Below, one piece after another: positions 17,312-25,020 of a stretch of DNA of 64,000 nucleotides. The stretch is from positions 186,001-250,000 of the forward strand of contig NZ_JBHUEM010000052.1 in NCBI RefSeq assembly GCF_042680805.1. The letters run 5' to 3'. A model generated the notes under the pieces. The model did not search any database. It had not been told where the DNA came from and saw nothing but the letters and a program-made list of their open reading frames with translations. This DNA comes from Bacillus_CJ salitolerans. Its GTDB lineage: Bacteria > Bacillota > Bacilli > Bacillales > SA4. A program made the position numbers and the translations under genes. Positions within the stretch are counted from its first letter, which is position 1; every line of letters starts with the position of its first letter.

Positions 17312-17530
17312 TTATTGTTGTTGGAAAGATCCACCAAGTTGTTGTTCAGCCATTTGTACTAAACGCTTAGTGATTTCTCCACCTACAGATCCGTTTGCAC
17401 GAGAAGTAGTATCTGCTCCTAAGTTTACTCCAAACTCGTTAGCGATTTCATACTTCATTTGGTCTAAAGCTTGAGATACTCCTGGTACTAGTAATTGGTT
17501 TGAAGAGTTTCCACGATTTTGTTGTGCCAT
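17312..17530 (-). CDS. alpha/beta-type small acid-soluble spore protein
   Basis: 72 aa DNA-saturating spore core protein. The family core is clear: KYEIANEFGVNLGAD with the germination protease (GPR) cleavage region EIA-NEF, followed by TTSRANGSVGGEITKRLVQMAEQQL. The Gln/Asn-rich ends are typical. SD GAGGAGATGATT lies before ATG 17530. A perfect sigma-G promoter sits 135-163 bp upstream on the same strand, so the mRNA has a long leader of about 125 nt containing a tRNA-like sequence. Confidence 0.95.
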   Translation of the reverse strand: MAQQNRGNSSNQLLVPGVSQALDQMKYEIANEFGVNLGADTTSRANGSVGGEITKRLVQMAEQQLGGSFQQQ

Positions 17531-17564
17531 GATGTAATCATCTCCTCATAAAATTTTTTTTTGT

Positions 17565-17628
17565 TGGCTGGGTTAGCTGGAATTGAACCAGAAACGGAGT
17601 TAAATCCGTGCCGCCAGGCTCTAACCCA
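17565..17628 (-). tRNA. degenerate tRNA-like element (pseudo-tRNA) in the SASP mRNA leader
   Basis: Sixty-four nt. Acceptor stem TGGGTTA / TAACCCA is perfect (7 bp), followed by discriminator G and an encoded CCA. The T arm CTGG-TTCAATT-CCAG has a normal 7-nt loop with TTC (outer pair 49:65 mismatched). The rest is abnormal: the D arm is reduced to about GCC-TGGC-GGC, the anticodon stem ACGGA/TCCGT encloses only TTTAAC, and the variable region is about 1 nt. It is unlikely to decode. It lies downstream of the sigma-G promoter and upstream of the SASP SD on the same strand. Confidence 0.6.
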
Positions 17629-17664
17629 ATGACTGATTGTGTTTCTTTGTTTTGTTTACACTTC

Positions 17665-17693
17665 TATTATGTGAGTTTTGAAAGTTAATATAC
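17665..17693 (-). promoter_or_regulatory. sigma-G promoter of the pseudo-tRNA/SASP transcript
   Basis: On the minus strand, -35 GTATA (17693-17689), 17-bp spacer, -10 CATAATA (17671-17665). Both elements match the forespore sigma-G consensus (gHATR / cATWMTA) at every position. The start point would be near 17658, 30 nt before the tRNA-like element. Confidence 0.75.
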
Positions 17694-17801
17694 AAAAAAA
17701 TAGTAGTAATTCTTTCCAAGTTAATTTCAGTTAGTTGATACATAATGAAGATGAAATCACGTGAAACTAACAATACGATTATGAGAATAACGAGGTGGAT
17801 T

Positions 17802-18044
17802 ATGTGGATTTGTCCATTATGTAATGGGTTTGAAGCAGTAGCTTCAACTTGTCCAATTTGCAATCAAGTAATGGAGGATAAGGGAAGGATTATTGATTAC
17901 TTTGATGACTATAGTGCTTATATGGAGATCGATGATATGAAAAAAATAGATGGGTATGAAAACTCATTAAGTCAGCATGAATGTGCTCATCTCTTATACT
18001 GTGAGAATTGTTCTATTGATCAAGTTGTCTTTATCAAAGAATGA
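17802..18044 (+). CDS. small zinc-ribbon-like protein of unknown function
   Basis: 80 aa with five to six cysteines in zinc-ribbon spacing: CPLC near residue 4, CPIC near residue 17, and C-x8-C-x2-C near the C-terminus (SQHECAHLLYCENC). The middle is acidic, with a Tyr/Asp-rich FDDYSAYMEIDD. Frame-compatible ATGs upstream (17745 onward) lack an SD; ATG 17802 follows CGAGGTGG and begins MWICPLC. Divergent from the SASP gene. No named family recognised; metal binding is inferred from the cysteines. Confidence 0.6.
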   Translation: MWICPLCNGFEAVASTCPICNQVMEDKGRIIDYFDDYSAYMEIDDMKKIDGYENSLSQHECAHLLYCENCSIDQVVFIKE

Positions 18045-18050
18045 TTAAAA

Positions 18051-18078
18051 AAGGCTCGAAGTCGTTACTTCGAGCCTT
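18051..18078 (+). terminator. stem-loop after the zinc-ribbon gene
   Basis: Perfect 12-bp stem AAGGCTCGAAGT / ACTTCGAGCCTT, loop CGTT. No T run follows on the plus strand; six A precede it, so it may also stop transcription from the right. Confidence 0.65.
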
Positions 18079-18121
18079 GCTTGTTGAAAAACCTTCTTAA
18101 AAGATTTTTTAGTATGTCCAG

Positions 18122-18350
18122 CTCTGTTAATGAACATTTCCCACGTCAAACGACGTTAAAATGTCGAATAACTTCTGTTAATGAACATTTCCCACGTCAA
18201 ACGACGTTAAAATGTCGAATAACTCCTGTTAATGAACATTTCCCACGTCAAACGACGTTAAAATGTCGAATAACTCCTGTTAATGAACATTTCAGACGTT
18301 AATCCACTTTAAAATGTCCAAATAATTCCTGTTAATGGAGACATTCTGTT
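18122..18350. repeat. tandem 51-bp repeat, three near-identical units plus two degenerate
   Basis: GTTAATGAACATTT starts at 18126, 18177, 18228 and 18279 (exact 51-bp period); a degenerate copy starts near 18331. Units 1-3 differ by only one or two bases. Each contains a nested inverted repeat: ACATTT...AAATGT outside and ACGTC...GACGT inside. The period of 51 (multiple of 3) leaves an open frame across the units, but the translation is simply the repeat and has no SD. Confidence 0.9.
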
Positions 18351-18371
18351 CAAAAGTCCTTAGAAACCGAT

Positions 18372-18413
18372 GAGGAAAAGACTGTGGAGAACTTTCTCCA
18401 CAGTCTTTTCCTC
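18372..18413 (-). terminator. terminator of msmX
   Basis: Long near-perfect stem GAGGAAAAGACTGTGGAGAA with its complement, directly after the msmX stop and T-rich on the minus strand. Confidence 0.85.
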
Positions 18414-18422
18414 TATTGTCTA

Positions 18423-19520
18423 TTATTTAATTCTTAATTCAGTTTCTTTATCAAAGAAGTGAGCTTTGTTCATATCTAATGAAAGGTCAACGGTTTGACC
18501 CGCTTTAATATCAGTACGAGAATCAACTCTTGAGATAAAATCTTGACCTGCAATTTGGGAATATAACATAATTTCTGCACCCATAAGCTCTGCAACATCA
18601 ATTTTTGCTGAGATAGTTGTATCCTTTGAAGATTCGATGAAAACAGGCTCATCATGAATATCCTCAGGACGAATACCAAGTACGACTTCTTTATTTACAT
18701 AACCTTGATCACGTAAAGTTTTCATTTTTCCTTCAGGAACTTTGATACTGACATCACCGGTCACAAATGTTCCATCCTTTAATACACCTTCAAAGAAGTT
18801 CATAGCAGGTGAACCAATGAATCCCCCTACAAAGATGTTTTCAGGCTTTTCATAAACCTCTTTTGGAGCACCCACTTGTTGAATCACTCCATCCTTCATT
18901 ACAACAAGACGAGTCGCCATTGTCATCGCCTCTGTTTGGTCATGTGTAACATAGATTGTCGTTGTTTGAAGGCGTTGGTGAAGCTTCGTAATTTCAGCAC
19001 GCATTTGTACACGAAGCTTTGCATCAAGGTTTGATAATGGTTCATCCATTAAGAATACCTTTGCATCACGCACGATAGCACGACCTAAAGCAACACGTTG
19101 ACGCTGACCACCCGATAAGGCCTTTGGCTTACGATCTAAATATTGCTCAAGACCTAGGATACGTGCCGCTTCCTTTACACGACGATCAATTTCATCTTTT
19201 GGTATTTTACGAAGCTTTAATCCGAATGCCATATTGTCATATACATTCATATGAGGGTATAGGGCGTAGTTTTGGAAGACCATCGCGATATCACGGTCTT
19301 TTGGTGCAACATCGTTCACGCGGCGATCATCGATAAAGAAGTCACCCTTTGAAATTTCTTCCAAGCCCGCAATCATACGAAGTGTCGTTGATTTTCCGCA
19401 ACCAGAAGGTCCAACGAATACGATAAATTCTTTATCTTGAATGTGTAAGTTAAAATCTGAAACAGCCGTAACTTTATTATCATAAATTTTATAAATATTT
19501 TCTAAGCGTAATTCAGCCAT
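18423..19520 (-). CDS. msmX: multiple-sugar ABC transporter ATPase MsmX
   Basis: 365 aa MalK/UgpC-type ATPase that serves several carbohydrate importers in Bacillus. Walker A GPSGCGKST (near 38), Q-loop FQNYALYPH, signature LSGGQRQRVALGRAI, Walker B VFLMDEPLSNLDAKLR and switch His in VTHDQTEAMT, then a C-terminal regulatory region of about 130 residues with TOBE-like segments. SD AGAGGGGGC before ATG 19520. No sugar permease is nearby, which fits a stand-alone shared ATPase. Its neighbour is the same regulator type found beside msmX in B. subtilis. Confidence 0.93.
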   Translation of the reverse strand: MAELRLENIYKIYDNKVTAVSDFNLHIQDKEFIVFVGPSGCGKSTTLRMIAGLEEISKGDFFIDDRRVNDVAPKDRDIAMVFQNYALYPHMNVYDNMAFGLKLRKIPKDEIDRRVKEAARILGLEQYLDRKPKALSGGQRQRVALGRAIVRDAKVFLMDEPLSNLDAKLRVQMRAEITKLHQRLQTTTIYVTHDQTEAMTMATRLVVMKDGVIQQVGAPKEVYEKPENIFVGGFIGSPAMNFFEGVLKDGTFVTGDVSIKVPEGKMKTLRDQGYVNKEVVLGIRPEDIHDEPVFIESSKDTTISAKIDVAELMGAEIMLYSQIAGQDFISRVDSRTDIKAGQTVDLSLDMNKAHFFDKETELRIK

Positions 19521-19599
19521 TTAAAAAGCCCCCTCTAGTAATAATAAGCTAGCTCTATTGTACCCAATTCCTTACATAGGGGGTATGTGAAAGGTGCAC

Positions 19600-19628
19600 A
19601 AAAAAAATACATGCTTTTAGGCATGTAT
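19600..19628 (-). terminator. terminator of the yxkF-like gene
   Basis: Minus strand: ATACATGC, 6-nt loop, GCATGTAT, then a run of T. Confidence 0.88.
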
Positions 19629-19633
19629 ACGAA

Positions 19634-20524
19634 TCAATAGTCATGGTTTAAAATCGCAAGATACATTACAAAGGCACCTTGGAATGCTTTAATATCAATG
19701 CCAGTTTTCTCAATAAATTTGTCAACGCGGTATTGCATGCTGTTTCGATGCATGAATAATTGCTTAGCAGCAAGGGAGATATTTAATCCACATTCTATAA
19801 ATACTTTTATCGATTTTATTTCCTCTTGTGAAAAATCAGCTTTGATTATGGTGGATAATTGTTGTCTTAGTGTATCTGATGTCTCGCTTAGTACTAAAAA
19901 AGGTACCACTTCATAAAAATAAAAAATACCCTTACGATTACTATGCCTTCTTGCTAGTTCAAAACAATGCTTCTCCCATGAAAATACCTCGTGTATCACG
20001 TCATCATGTGTAAAAAATGTACCTACATATAAATCGAGGTCCGTATAAAAATCAGCGATAATGACATTACGAAGGTTCATAAAATCCTCGTGAAAATCAT
20101 ATTCCAAATTATCCCTTTCGATCAACAGTCCTCCCTTTGGGTGTAACCAGAGGAAAATGAGGTCTGAAACTAATAACGAGGTAACTGCTTCTTCAAACGA
20201 GCTCATTTCAACCTCATCATGTAAGTAAAAATGAATGAAACGAAACATCTTTTTCTCTTTATATACGTGGTTAAATTTATGAACAGCCTCAGGTTTATTC
20301 GAAATTAGCTGATGCCATAAAGCTTGCTCTACCGATAAATGTTCTCCCGTCTGAAAGGGAGTTAAAAAAATGGATAGCATGCTTTTATCACGATGGGTTA
20401 ACTCGTGTTTAGGGATACCTATATAAACATCTTCTCTATATAAAAACCACTCGTGTTCCTCATTACTTGGAATGGTTTGTTGAATAATGAGGGCAGGAAA
20501 TTTCTCTTTTAATTTTTCAATCAT
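19634..20524 (-). CDS. yxkF: PucR/CdaR-type helix-turn-helix regulator (YxkF-like)
   Basis: 296 aa. The C-terminal 55 residues form a PucR-family HTH: FIECGLNISLAAKQLFMHRNSMQYR followed by VDKFIEKTGIDIKAFQGAFV. The N-terminal 230 residues are a sensor-like region without a motif I can name. The gene lies directly upstream of msmX on the same strand, as yxkF does in B. subtilis, so it may govern sugar uptake; that is inference. Start ATG 20524 is at a consistent distance from a weak SD (AAGGGATC). Confidence 0.75.
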   Translation of the reverse strand: MIEKLKEKFPALIIQQTIPSNEEHEWFLYREDVYIGIPKHELTHRDKSMLSIFLTPFQTGEHLSVEQALWHQLISNKPEAVHKFNHVYKEKKMFRFIHFYLHDEVEMSSFEEAVTSLLVSDLIFLWLHPKGGLLIERDNLEYDFHEDFMNLRNVIIADFYTDLDLYVGTFFTHDDVIHEVFSWEKHCFELARRHSNRKGIFYFYEVVPFLVLSETSDTLRQQLSTIIKADFSQEEIKSIKVFIECGLNISLAAKQLFMHRNSMQYRVDKFIEKTGIDIKAFQGAFVMYLAILNHDY

Positions 20525-20572
20525 GATAAGATCCCTTCATTCCGTAGCCAGTTTCTCTTATTATACCAAATT

Positions 20573-20600
20573 AAAAAACCCCAATCTAATGATTGAGGTT
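20573..20600 (-). terminator. terminator of the minus-strand transcript from the right
   Basis: Minus strand: AACCTCAATC, ATTA loop, GATTGGGGTT (one G-T), then T run. The nearest upstream gene on that strand ends at 20889, so the transcript has a tail of about 290 nt. Confidence 0.75.
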
Positions 20601-20627
20601 CTCTTAGACCAACAAATACTATCCATT

Positions 20628-20957
20628 ATGCCCTCTATCGGCCGATTAAGCACATTCTAAGCCGGAAATGATTCATTTTTAGGCATCACAACAGCCAAAG
20701 AAGGAAGTCAACCCACTAAATACGAGATGAAACCTGCCCTTTCCAGCGGGATTTATAATAATATAGGTCCGTTTACGAGCCGAATTCCCAATTTATCTGC
20801 CAATCAATATAGACGAAAGGTACAACTTTATCACCATATGAGAAAAACCGGTCATACTCTCAGCTATTTACCAGTAAATCATGAACCATTACCCGTCCAA
20901 GTTTTTACGAGGTGGTGCCTCTTTGGGAAGTTGAATCGATTGTTCAATATTAGCTGA
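20628..20957 (+). pseudogene. possible decayed ORF interrupted by a stop codon
   Basis: A plus-strand frame runs from ATG 20628, hits TAA at 20658-20660, and is then open to 20957 (99 codons). The second part has protein-like composition, for example NNIGPFTSRIPNLSANQYRR and LPVNHEPLPVQVF. Neither ATG 20628 nor the internal ATG 20727 has an SD, and the 3' part is antisense to the gene at 20889-21083. It may be a remnant or chance; I recognise no family. Nothing else is seen in 20601-20888. Confidence 0.25.
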
Positions 20958-21083
20958 ATCGTCCCTCTTATGAACAGAACCACCAGAGAGACCTTCATTA
21001 ATCATGCGATCAACATCTAAATAAGCTGCTTCTTTCCCTTCGTTTAACAAATCTTCTTTAAAAGCCTCAGTTCGTTTATCCAT
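20889..21083 (-). CDS. small acidic hypothetical protein, 64 aa
   Basis: SD GTAGGAGGG precedes ATG 21083 at good spacing; an in-frame ATG at 21104 has none. The product is hydrophilic: MDKRTEAFKEDLLNEGKEAA, then LDVDRMINEGLSGGSVHKRDD and a Pro/Lys-rich end. No membrane segment or cysteine. Position beside yheE and coat-associated genes hints at a sporulation role, but this is only context. I do not recognise the family. Confidence 0.7.
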   Translation of the reverse strand: MDKRTEAFKEDLLNEGKEAAYLDVDRMINEGLSGGSVHKRDDSANIEQSIQLPKEAPPRKNLDG

Positions 21084-21133
21084 AATAATCCCTCCTACAT
21101 TCATAGGATGCGTACTAATACGGGATTTAAACG

Positions 21134-21343
21134 TTATTCGTAAACATGGAACAACATCAGCTCATGGATATGAGTTGTGATTTTGTCAATCTCATCAGAA
21201 GGTGGTGATTGGTTTTTCCACGTAATCCTCCCATCCTTATTGTAAATTGCTTCATATCCGATTCCTTTATAGTAAAAGCGAATTGACCAACCTGGCAAAG
21301 ACTTATCACTAAAAAGGGGCTTATACATAAAATGAGATAACAT
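21134..21343 (-). CDS. yheE: YheE family protein (DUF5342)
   Basis: 69 aa with the conserved start LSHFMYKPLF, a Trp/Tyr-rich middle (GWSIRFYYKGIGYEAIY, KDGRITWKN) and a helical end with ITTHIHELMLFHVYE. This matches the small Bacillus protein YheE that neighbours yheD and yheC. SD AAGGGAGCG before ATG 21343. Function unknown. Confidence 0.8.
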   Translation of the reverse strand: MLSHFMYKPLFSDKSLPGWSIRFYYKGIGYEAIYNKDGRITWKNQSPPSDEIDKITTHIHELMLFHVYE

Positions 21344-21395
21344 AACATTCGCTCCCTTGCATGATATCCTCTATCATACTATACGGGACGAAGGA

Positions 21396-22574
21396 TTATA
21401 AAGAGCGAGCAGATTTCTTTGCTTCATATAAAAATAAATCGGTTAAGTTTTCAAGTCCTAGGCTTCGAATGGAAAGTTCATCAAACACCATAGGCTTTGA
21501 GTTGACTTCAAAAATGTAAAGTTGTCCATTTTTCCCTTTCCCAATATCCATGGAGAATTCACCTATATGTTCATAATGCTTAAGTAACACCCTTCCGGTC
21601 AGATGTGAGATTTCTTCTATAATTGGCCCATCCTCCTTAAAGGGGAGAGTTTCAACATCAATAATTTTACCGCCCTTTGGAACATGTGTCGTAACCTCTT
21701 GCTCACCTGACTGTCTTACCCCAATTCCACTTAATGAAAAAAGGTTGTCACGCATGCGGTGGACAAGAACACGGTAATCAAACCGTGAACCGTTCCACTT
21801 CATCGGCTGAATCGCTTCTTGAATGATGTAGTCCTTCGTTAAAAGAGGTTCTACCCATCTTTGCAATAGATGAGAAAAGTCTACTTCACGTATTGATCCT
21901 TTCGTAGAATGAACTTGCCAATATTTCTTCCCGCCTTCTATGACGTAAATTCCATTTCCCTTTTTTCCTTTATTAGGTTTCACGTACACTTTGTTAAACG
22001 CAGTAAGCATATGAGTAAAGCTATCAAGCTTTAGTAATGGCCTTGTAGCTGGTAAAAACGGTATGAGCCGTTCATCCTGTTTAAGAACATTGTAAACGGA
22101 GTCTTTATCAAAAAAACATTCGTTAAAATACGGAATATCTTTCTCACGTAAATACGTCTTAACTTGCTCCATCTTGATAGAAGCTTCGTGTTTTCTGAAA
22201 GGTATTCGGTTATATACAACGTTTGGAAGTGGAAACAATGCTTCACACCATTTTTCTGTTTGAAAGTGATAAAAGTATCCTGTAACATGGTCAGGATGAA
22301 GTCCATTCGGTGAAAATACATAAGATATAGCCCCTTTTTTCTGAAGAGAAAGCTGGATTCTTTTAAAGGCAGCTTCATTTCCTCCAAACTTTTTGGAGGT
22401 GCTGTCACTTGTTAAAATACCAACAACAGGGATAAAGGAGCCTTTTTGCTTCTTAAAATTTACAAACAGAAGAGAGGTAGAGGGTGAAGGGGAAAGGGGG
22501 CTGTGATTTTTTCCCCACACCACCAGTCCCTCTTCCTGATGGGTCCAGCTCTCGTTAACATAGTAAAGCTTCAT
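21396..22574 (-). CDS. YheC/YheD family ATP-grasp protein, paralogue 1
   Basis: 392 aa. The first 80 residues are a variable domain, followed by the family opening PVVGILTSD. ATP-grasp features: KPNKGKKGNGIYVIE near residue 195, RVLVHRM near 268, and FSMDIGKGKNGQLYIFEVNSKP near 350, whose acidic residues and final Asn fit Mg-ATP ligands. The family is coat-associated in B. subtilis endospores; the ligated substrate is unknown. The start overlaps the stop of the next paralogue (ATGA), so translation is coupled. First of four tandem relatives. Confidence 0.85.
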   Translation of the reverse strand: MKLYYVNESWTHQEEGLVVWGKNHSPLSPSPSTSLLFVNFKKQKGSFIPVVGILTSDSTSKKFGGNEAAFKRIQLSLQKKGAISYVFSPNGLHPDHVTGYFYHFQTEKWCEALFPLPNVVYNRIPFRKHEASIKMEQVKTYLREKDIPYFNECFFDKDSVYNVLKQDERLIPFLPATRPLLKLDSFTHMLTAFNKVYVKPNKGKKGNGIYVIEGGKKYWQVHSTKGSIREVDFSHLLQRWVEPLLTKDYIIQEAIQPMKWNGSRFDYRVLVHRMRDNLFSLSGIGVRQSGEQEVTTHVPKGGKIIDVETLPFKEDGPIIEEISHLTGRVLLKHYEHIGEFSMDIGKGKNGQLYIFEVNSKPMVFDELSIRSLGLENLTDLFLYEAKKSARSL

Positions 22575-23932
22575 TGGTACTGAGCCTCAAGTTGATCGAC
22601 TCCCTGTTCGGTCAAATAAATGGCATAGGCCATTGAAAGCTGTCTTGATAGTCGGTCTGCCATTTTCAGTTTGGGATGGGAGAAAATGGCCCTCCCAGGC
22701 TTGGAATTTGCTTCAAATAACCAAATATCTCCGTTTTTATCTAGCCCTATATCAAATCCAATTTCTCCGACAATTCCTTCTGTCGATGCAGAGATGGCCT
22801 TACTAAGTAGTAGAACGGAGTGGTGCATTCGAGTGGATAAGGACTCTCTTTTTTTCTGTTCAGGAAAAAGCTCCTCTAACGTTTTTATCATTCCTCCATT
22901 ATTAAGATGGGTTGTCACACTTCCTTTTCCTGCCACTTTTCCAGCTATCGCTGTTACCCTCCATTTTCCATCTTGATCCTTATTGGTGTGAATTCGAAAA
23001 TCAACAGGTCTTGACTCATATCGAATGAGGTGAATTCCTTGTTGGACGAGATAATTCTGTAGGCTTTTACCCTTAAATAGGTGTTGAATGAGCTTTTTTA
23101 AGGAAGTGAATTTTTGTAGTCTATTTTCTTCCCCGTCTCGATAACGACAATAATATGCATGATCTGTTGAAGAAGCAATTACTTGATATATCCCTAGCCC
23201 TAAACTCCCGTTAGCCGGCTTAATATAAATGTGTTTATGCTGGTCAATCATTCTTTGTATGTCTAAGAAGGTAGGTTGATAAATGGTTTCGGGTAAGTAG
23301 TGCTTCATGGAGCCTTCTGTTTGTAACGACTTGAAAATCTCCCACTTGTTAAAAAAACCTGGGTTATACCACGGAATCAAATACTCATCCTTTAGACGCT
23401 GTTTAATTTTTTGAATCGCCGCATGATTTTCAGTTTTCCGGTTCGGCAAACGATCATAAATAACGTGTGGAAGTGGAACCATTCGCTTTGACCAACCTTG
23501 TTTTTCATCATAAAAGTATCCTTCCACCGTTCCTTCAGACCAGTTAATAAGATGAGCACCAAACACAAACGCATTCACGCCAATTGATTTTTCCATTGTT
23601 AAAAATTTCGCAAAAAATAACGAACGCTCTCCAATAGGTCGTAATAGCGATTCGGTAAAGCCTGCTGTAAAGATTCCAATAAGAGGCCCGATATCGAGTA
23701 CATCTGAGTGCACAAAAACGTGAAGCTGCCGGTCGTGTGGGATGGATAAAAGCTTCATCATATCTTCACTAATGAGAATATCATCCTTTAAGGTACTGTC
23801 ATATTCAAACTGTAACGTGCATGCTCTTGCTCCAAATGATAGTTTCTTTAGCTGAAGGTGTTTAAATCGTGTAGGGAGTTTAACCGTTTCTTCATAACCT
23901 TGCAACGATCTAATCCATAGTTTTTCTTTCAA
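22571..23932 (-). CDS. yheD: YheC/YheD family ATP-grasp protein, YheD-like, paralogue 2
   Basis: 453 aa, the same length as I recall for B. subtilis YheD. N-terminal domain of about 100 residues, then GPLIGIFTAGF, PHVIYDRLPNRK, KPANGSLGLGIYQV near residue 236, PVDFRIHTNKD near 315 and IGFDIGLDKNGDIWLFEANSKPG near 405. The DFR and E-x-NSKP residues are conserved across all four paralogues. ATG 23932 has only a weak SD (AAGGAGTTG, spaced about 10). Ends by ATGA overlap with paralogue 1. Confidence 0.85.
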   Translation of the reverse strand: MKEKLWIRSLQGYEETVKLPTRFKHLQLKKLSFGARACTLQFEYDSTLKDDILISEDMMKLLSIPHDRQLHVFVHSDVLDIGPLIGIFTAGFTESLLRPIGERSLFFAKFLTMEKSIGVNAFVFGAHLINWSEGTVEGYFYDEKQGWSKRMVPLPHVIYDRLPNRKTENHAAIQKIKQRLKDEYLIPWYNPGFFNKWEIFKSLQTEGSMKHYLPETIYQPTFLDIQRMIDQHKHIYIKPANGSLGLGIYQVIASSTDHAYYCRYRDGEENRLQKFTSLKKLIQHLFKGKSLQNYLVQQGIHLIRYESRPVDFRIHTNKDQDGKWRVTAIAGKVAGKGSVTTHLNNGGMIKTLEELFPEQKKRESLSTRMHHSVLLLSKAISASTEGIVGEIGFDIGLDKNGDIWLFEANSKPGRAIFSHPKLKMADRLSRQLSMAYAIYLTEQGVDQLEAQYQ

Positions 23933-23955
23933 TTTATTTCAACTCCTTATAAACA

Positions 23956-25020
23956 CTATTTAACCTCTACTTGTTTTAAAAACTCACAATACTTAATTGG
24001 AGCCTGTGAAATCTCCTCTTTTTTATCGGGAAAGGTTTGATTGATTACTTTACGCCCTGGCTTTGAATTGATATCTAGTAACCATACAGCGCCATCATCC
24101 GTGACTCCAATATCTAGGCCAAGCTCGAAAATCCGGCCAAATTTTTCCTCTAACCTAGAAGGAATATACTCAAGGATGGATTCTATCTCTTCAAGAATGA
24201 GCTTTCTCTTTGAAGGTTGCCACGCGTTTACTGCCGCTGGAAAGGGAAGAATGTCTCCTCCATGATAAAGATTCGATACAATTCCATTTTCTCTCCCTTT
24301 TCGAATTCCTCGTCCTTGTTCTATCCATTCTCCATGTTCATTCTTTTGCATGAGTATCCGAACATCATATGGACAACTATCTAATAGCAAAGTGAAAAAA
24401 GGTTGAGAGATATACGTGTTTTCACGTAAAAGCTCTTTCATATATTCCTTAAAATCTAATGCAGAAGTGAAGGTCTTACTAGCAATTTGATCTTTCACTT
24501 GGTATTGCAATTCAATCCCAGTCGTGTGCATGTGAAGCTTTATAACTCCATTTCCTTGTGATCCACTAATTGGCTTTATGATGATTGAATTCGACTGTTT
24601 AAATGCTTTTTTTAGATCTTTATAAGTTTCAATTTTACAAGTGGTCGGTAAGTAAGGGGCTGCCTCTCGGTCAGCTGATAGTGCCTCATAAACATCCCAT
24701 TTGTTCGGCAGTCCGTATCCTAAAAAGGTTGTACCGGGTCGTTTCTTTAACCATCTGACTATCGGCTCACATTTTTTAGATGCTTCAGTCGAACCGTAAA
24801 AGCATCGATCATATATAAATTCTGGAATCGGAAATTTGCTTTTTTCCCATTTTTCAAGCTCACGGTTATAAACATACCCATTCACCATTTCGGTTAATGG
24901 TTCGATATCGAGCGGTGTAAACCGGTAAAGCGTCAAAGAGCTTGGTGCTTCCTTCGCAATACTCGTAAAATATACTCCTTCCTGCTGTTTTTTAATCGTT
25001 AGAAATCCTAGGGATGTCAT
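23956..25020 (-). CDS. yheC: YheC/YheD family ATP-grasp protein, YheC-like, paralogue 3
   Basis: 354 aa, the shortest copy, close to the length of B. subtilis YheC. It lacks most of the N-terminal domain and starts near the common core: LGFLTIKKQQ, PEFIYDRCFYG, KPISGSQGNGVIKLH near residue 157, PYDVRILMQKN near 232 and GLDIGVTDDGAVWLLDINSKPG near 312. The start overlaps the stop of paralogue 4 (ATGA). Assignment to yheC follows length and order. Confidence 0.82.
   Translation of the reverse strand: MTSLGFLTIKKQQEGVYFTSIAKEAPSSLTLYRFTPLDIEPLTEMVNGYVYNRELEKWEKSKFPIPEFIYDRCFYGSTEASKKCEPIVRWLKKRPGTTFLGYGLPNKWDVYEALSADREAAPYLPTTCKIETYKDLKKAFKQSNSIIIKPISGSQGNGVIKLHMHTTGIELQYQVKDQIASKTFTSALDFKEYMKELLRENTYISQPFFTLLLDSCPYDVRILMQKNEHGEWIEQGRGIRKGRENGIVSNLYHGGDILPFPAAVNAWQPSKRKLILEEIESILEYIPSRLEEKFGRIFELGLDIGVTDDGAVWLLDINSKPGRKVINQTFPDKKEEISQAPIKYCEFLKQVEVK

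Noticed and set aside
18081..18302. A 73-codon plus-strand frame with a repeated peptide (NEHFPRQTTLKCRI)
   Set aside because: It is the translation of the 51-bp DNA repeat. The period is a multiple of three, so the frame stays open, but there is no SD and no family resemblance.
18122..18350. CRISPR array
   Set aside because: Units are contiguous 51-bp repeats with no variable spacers.
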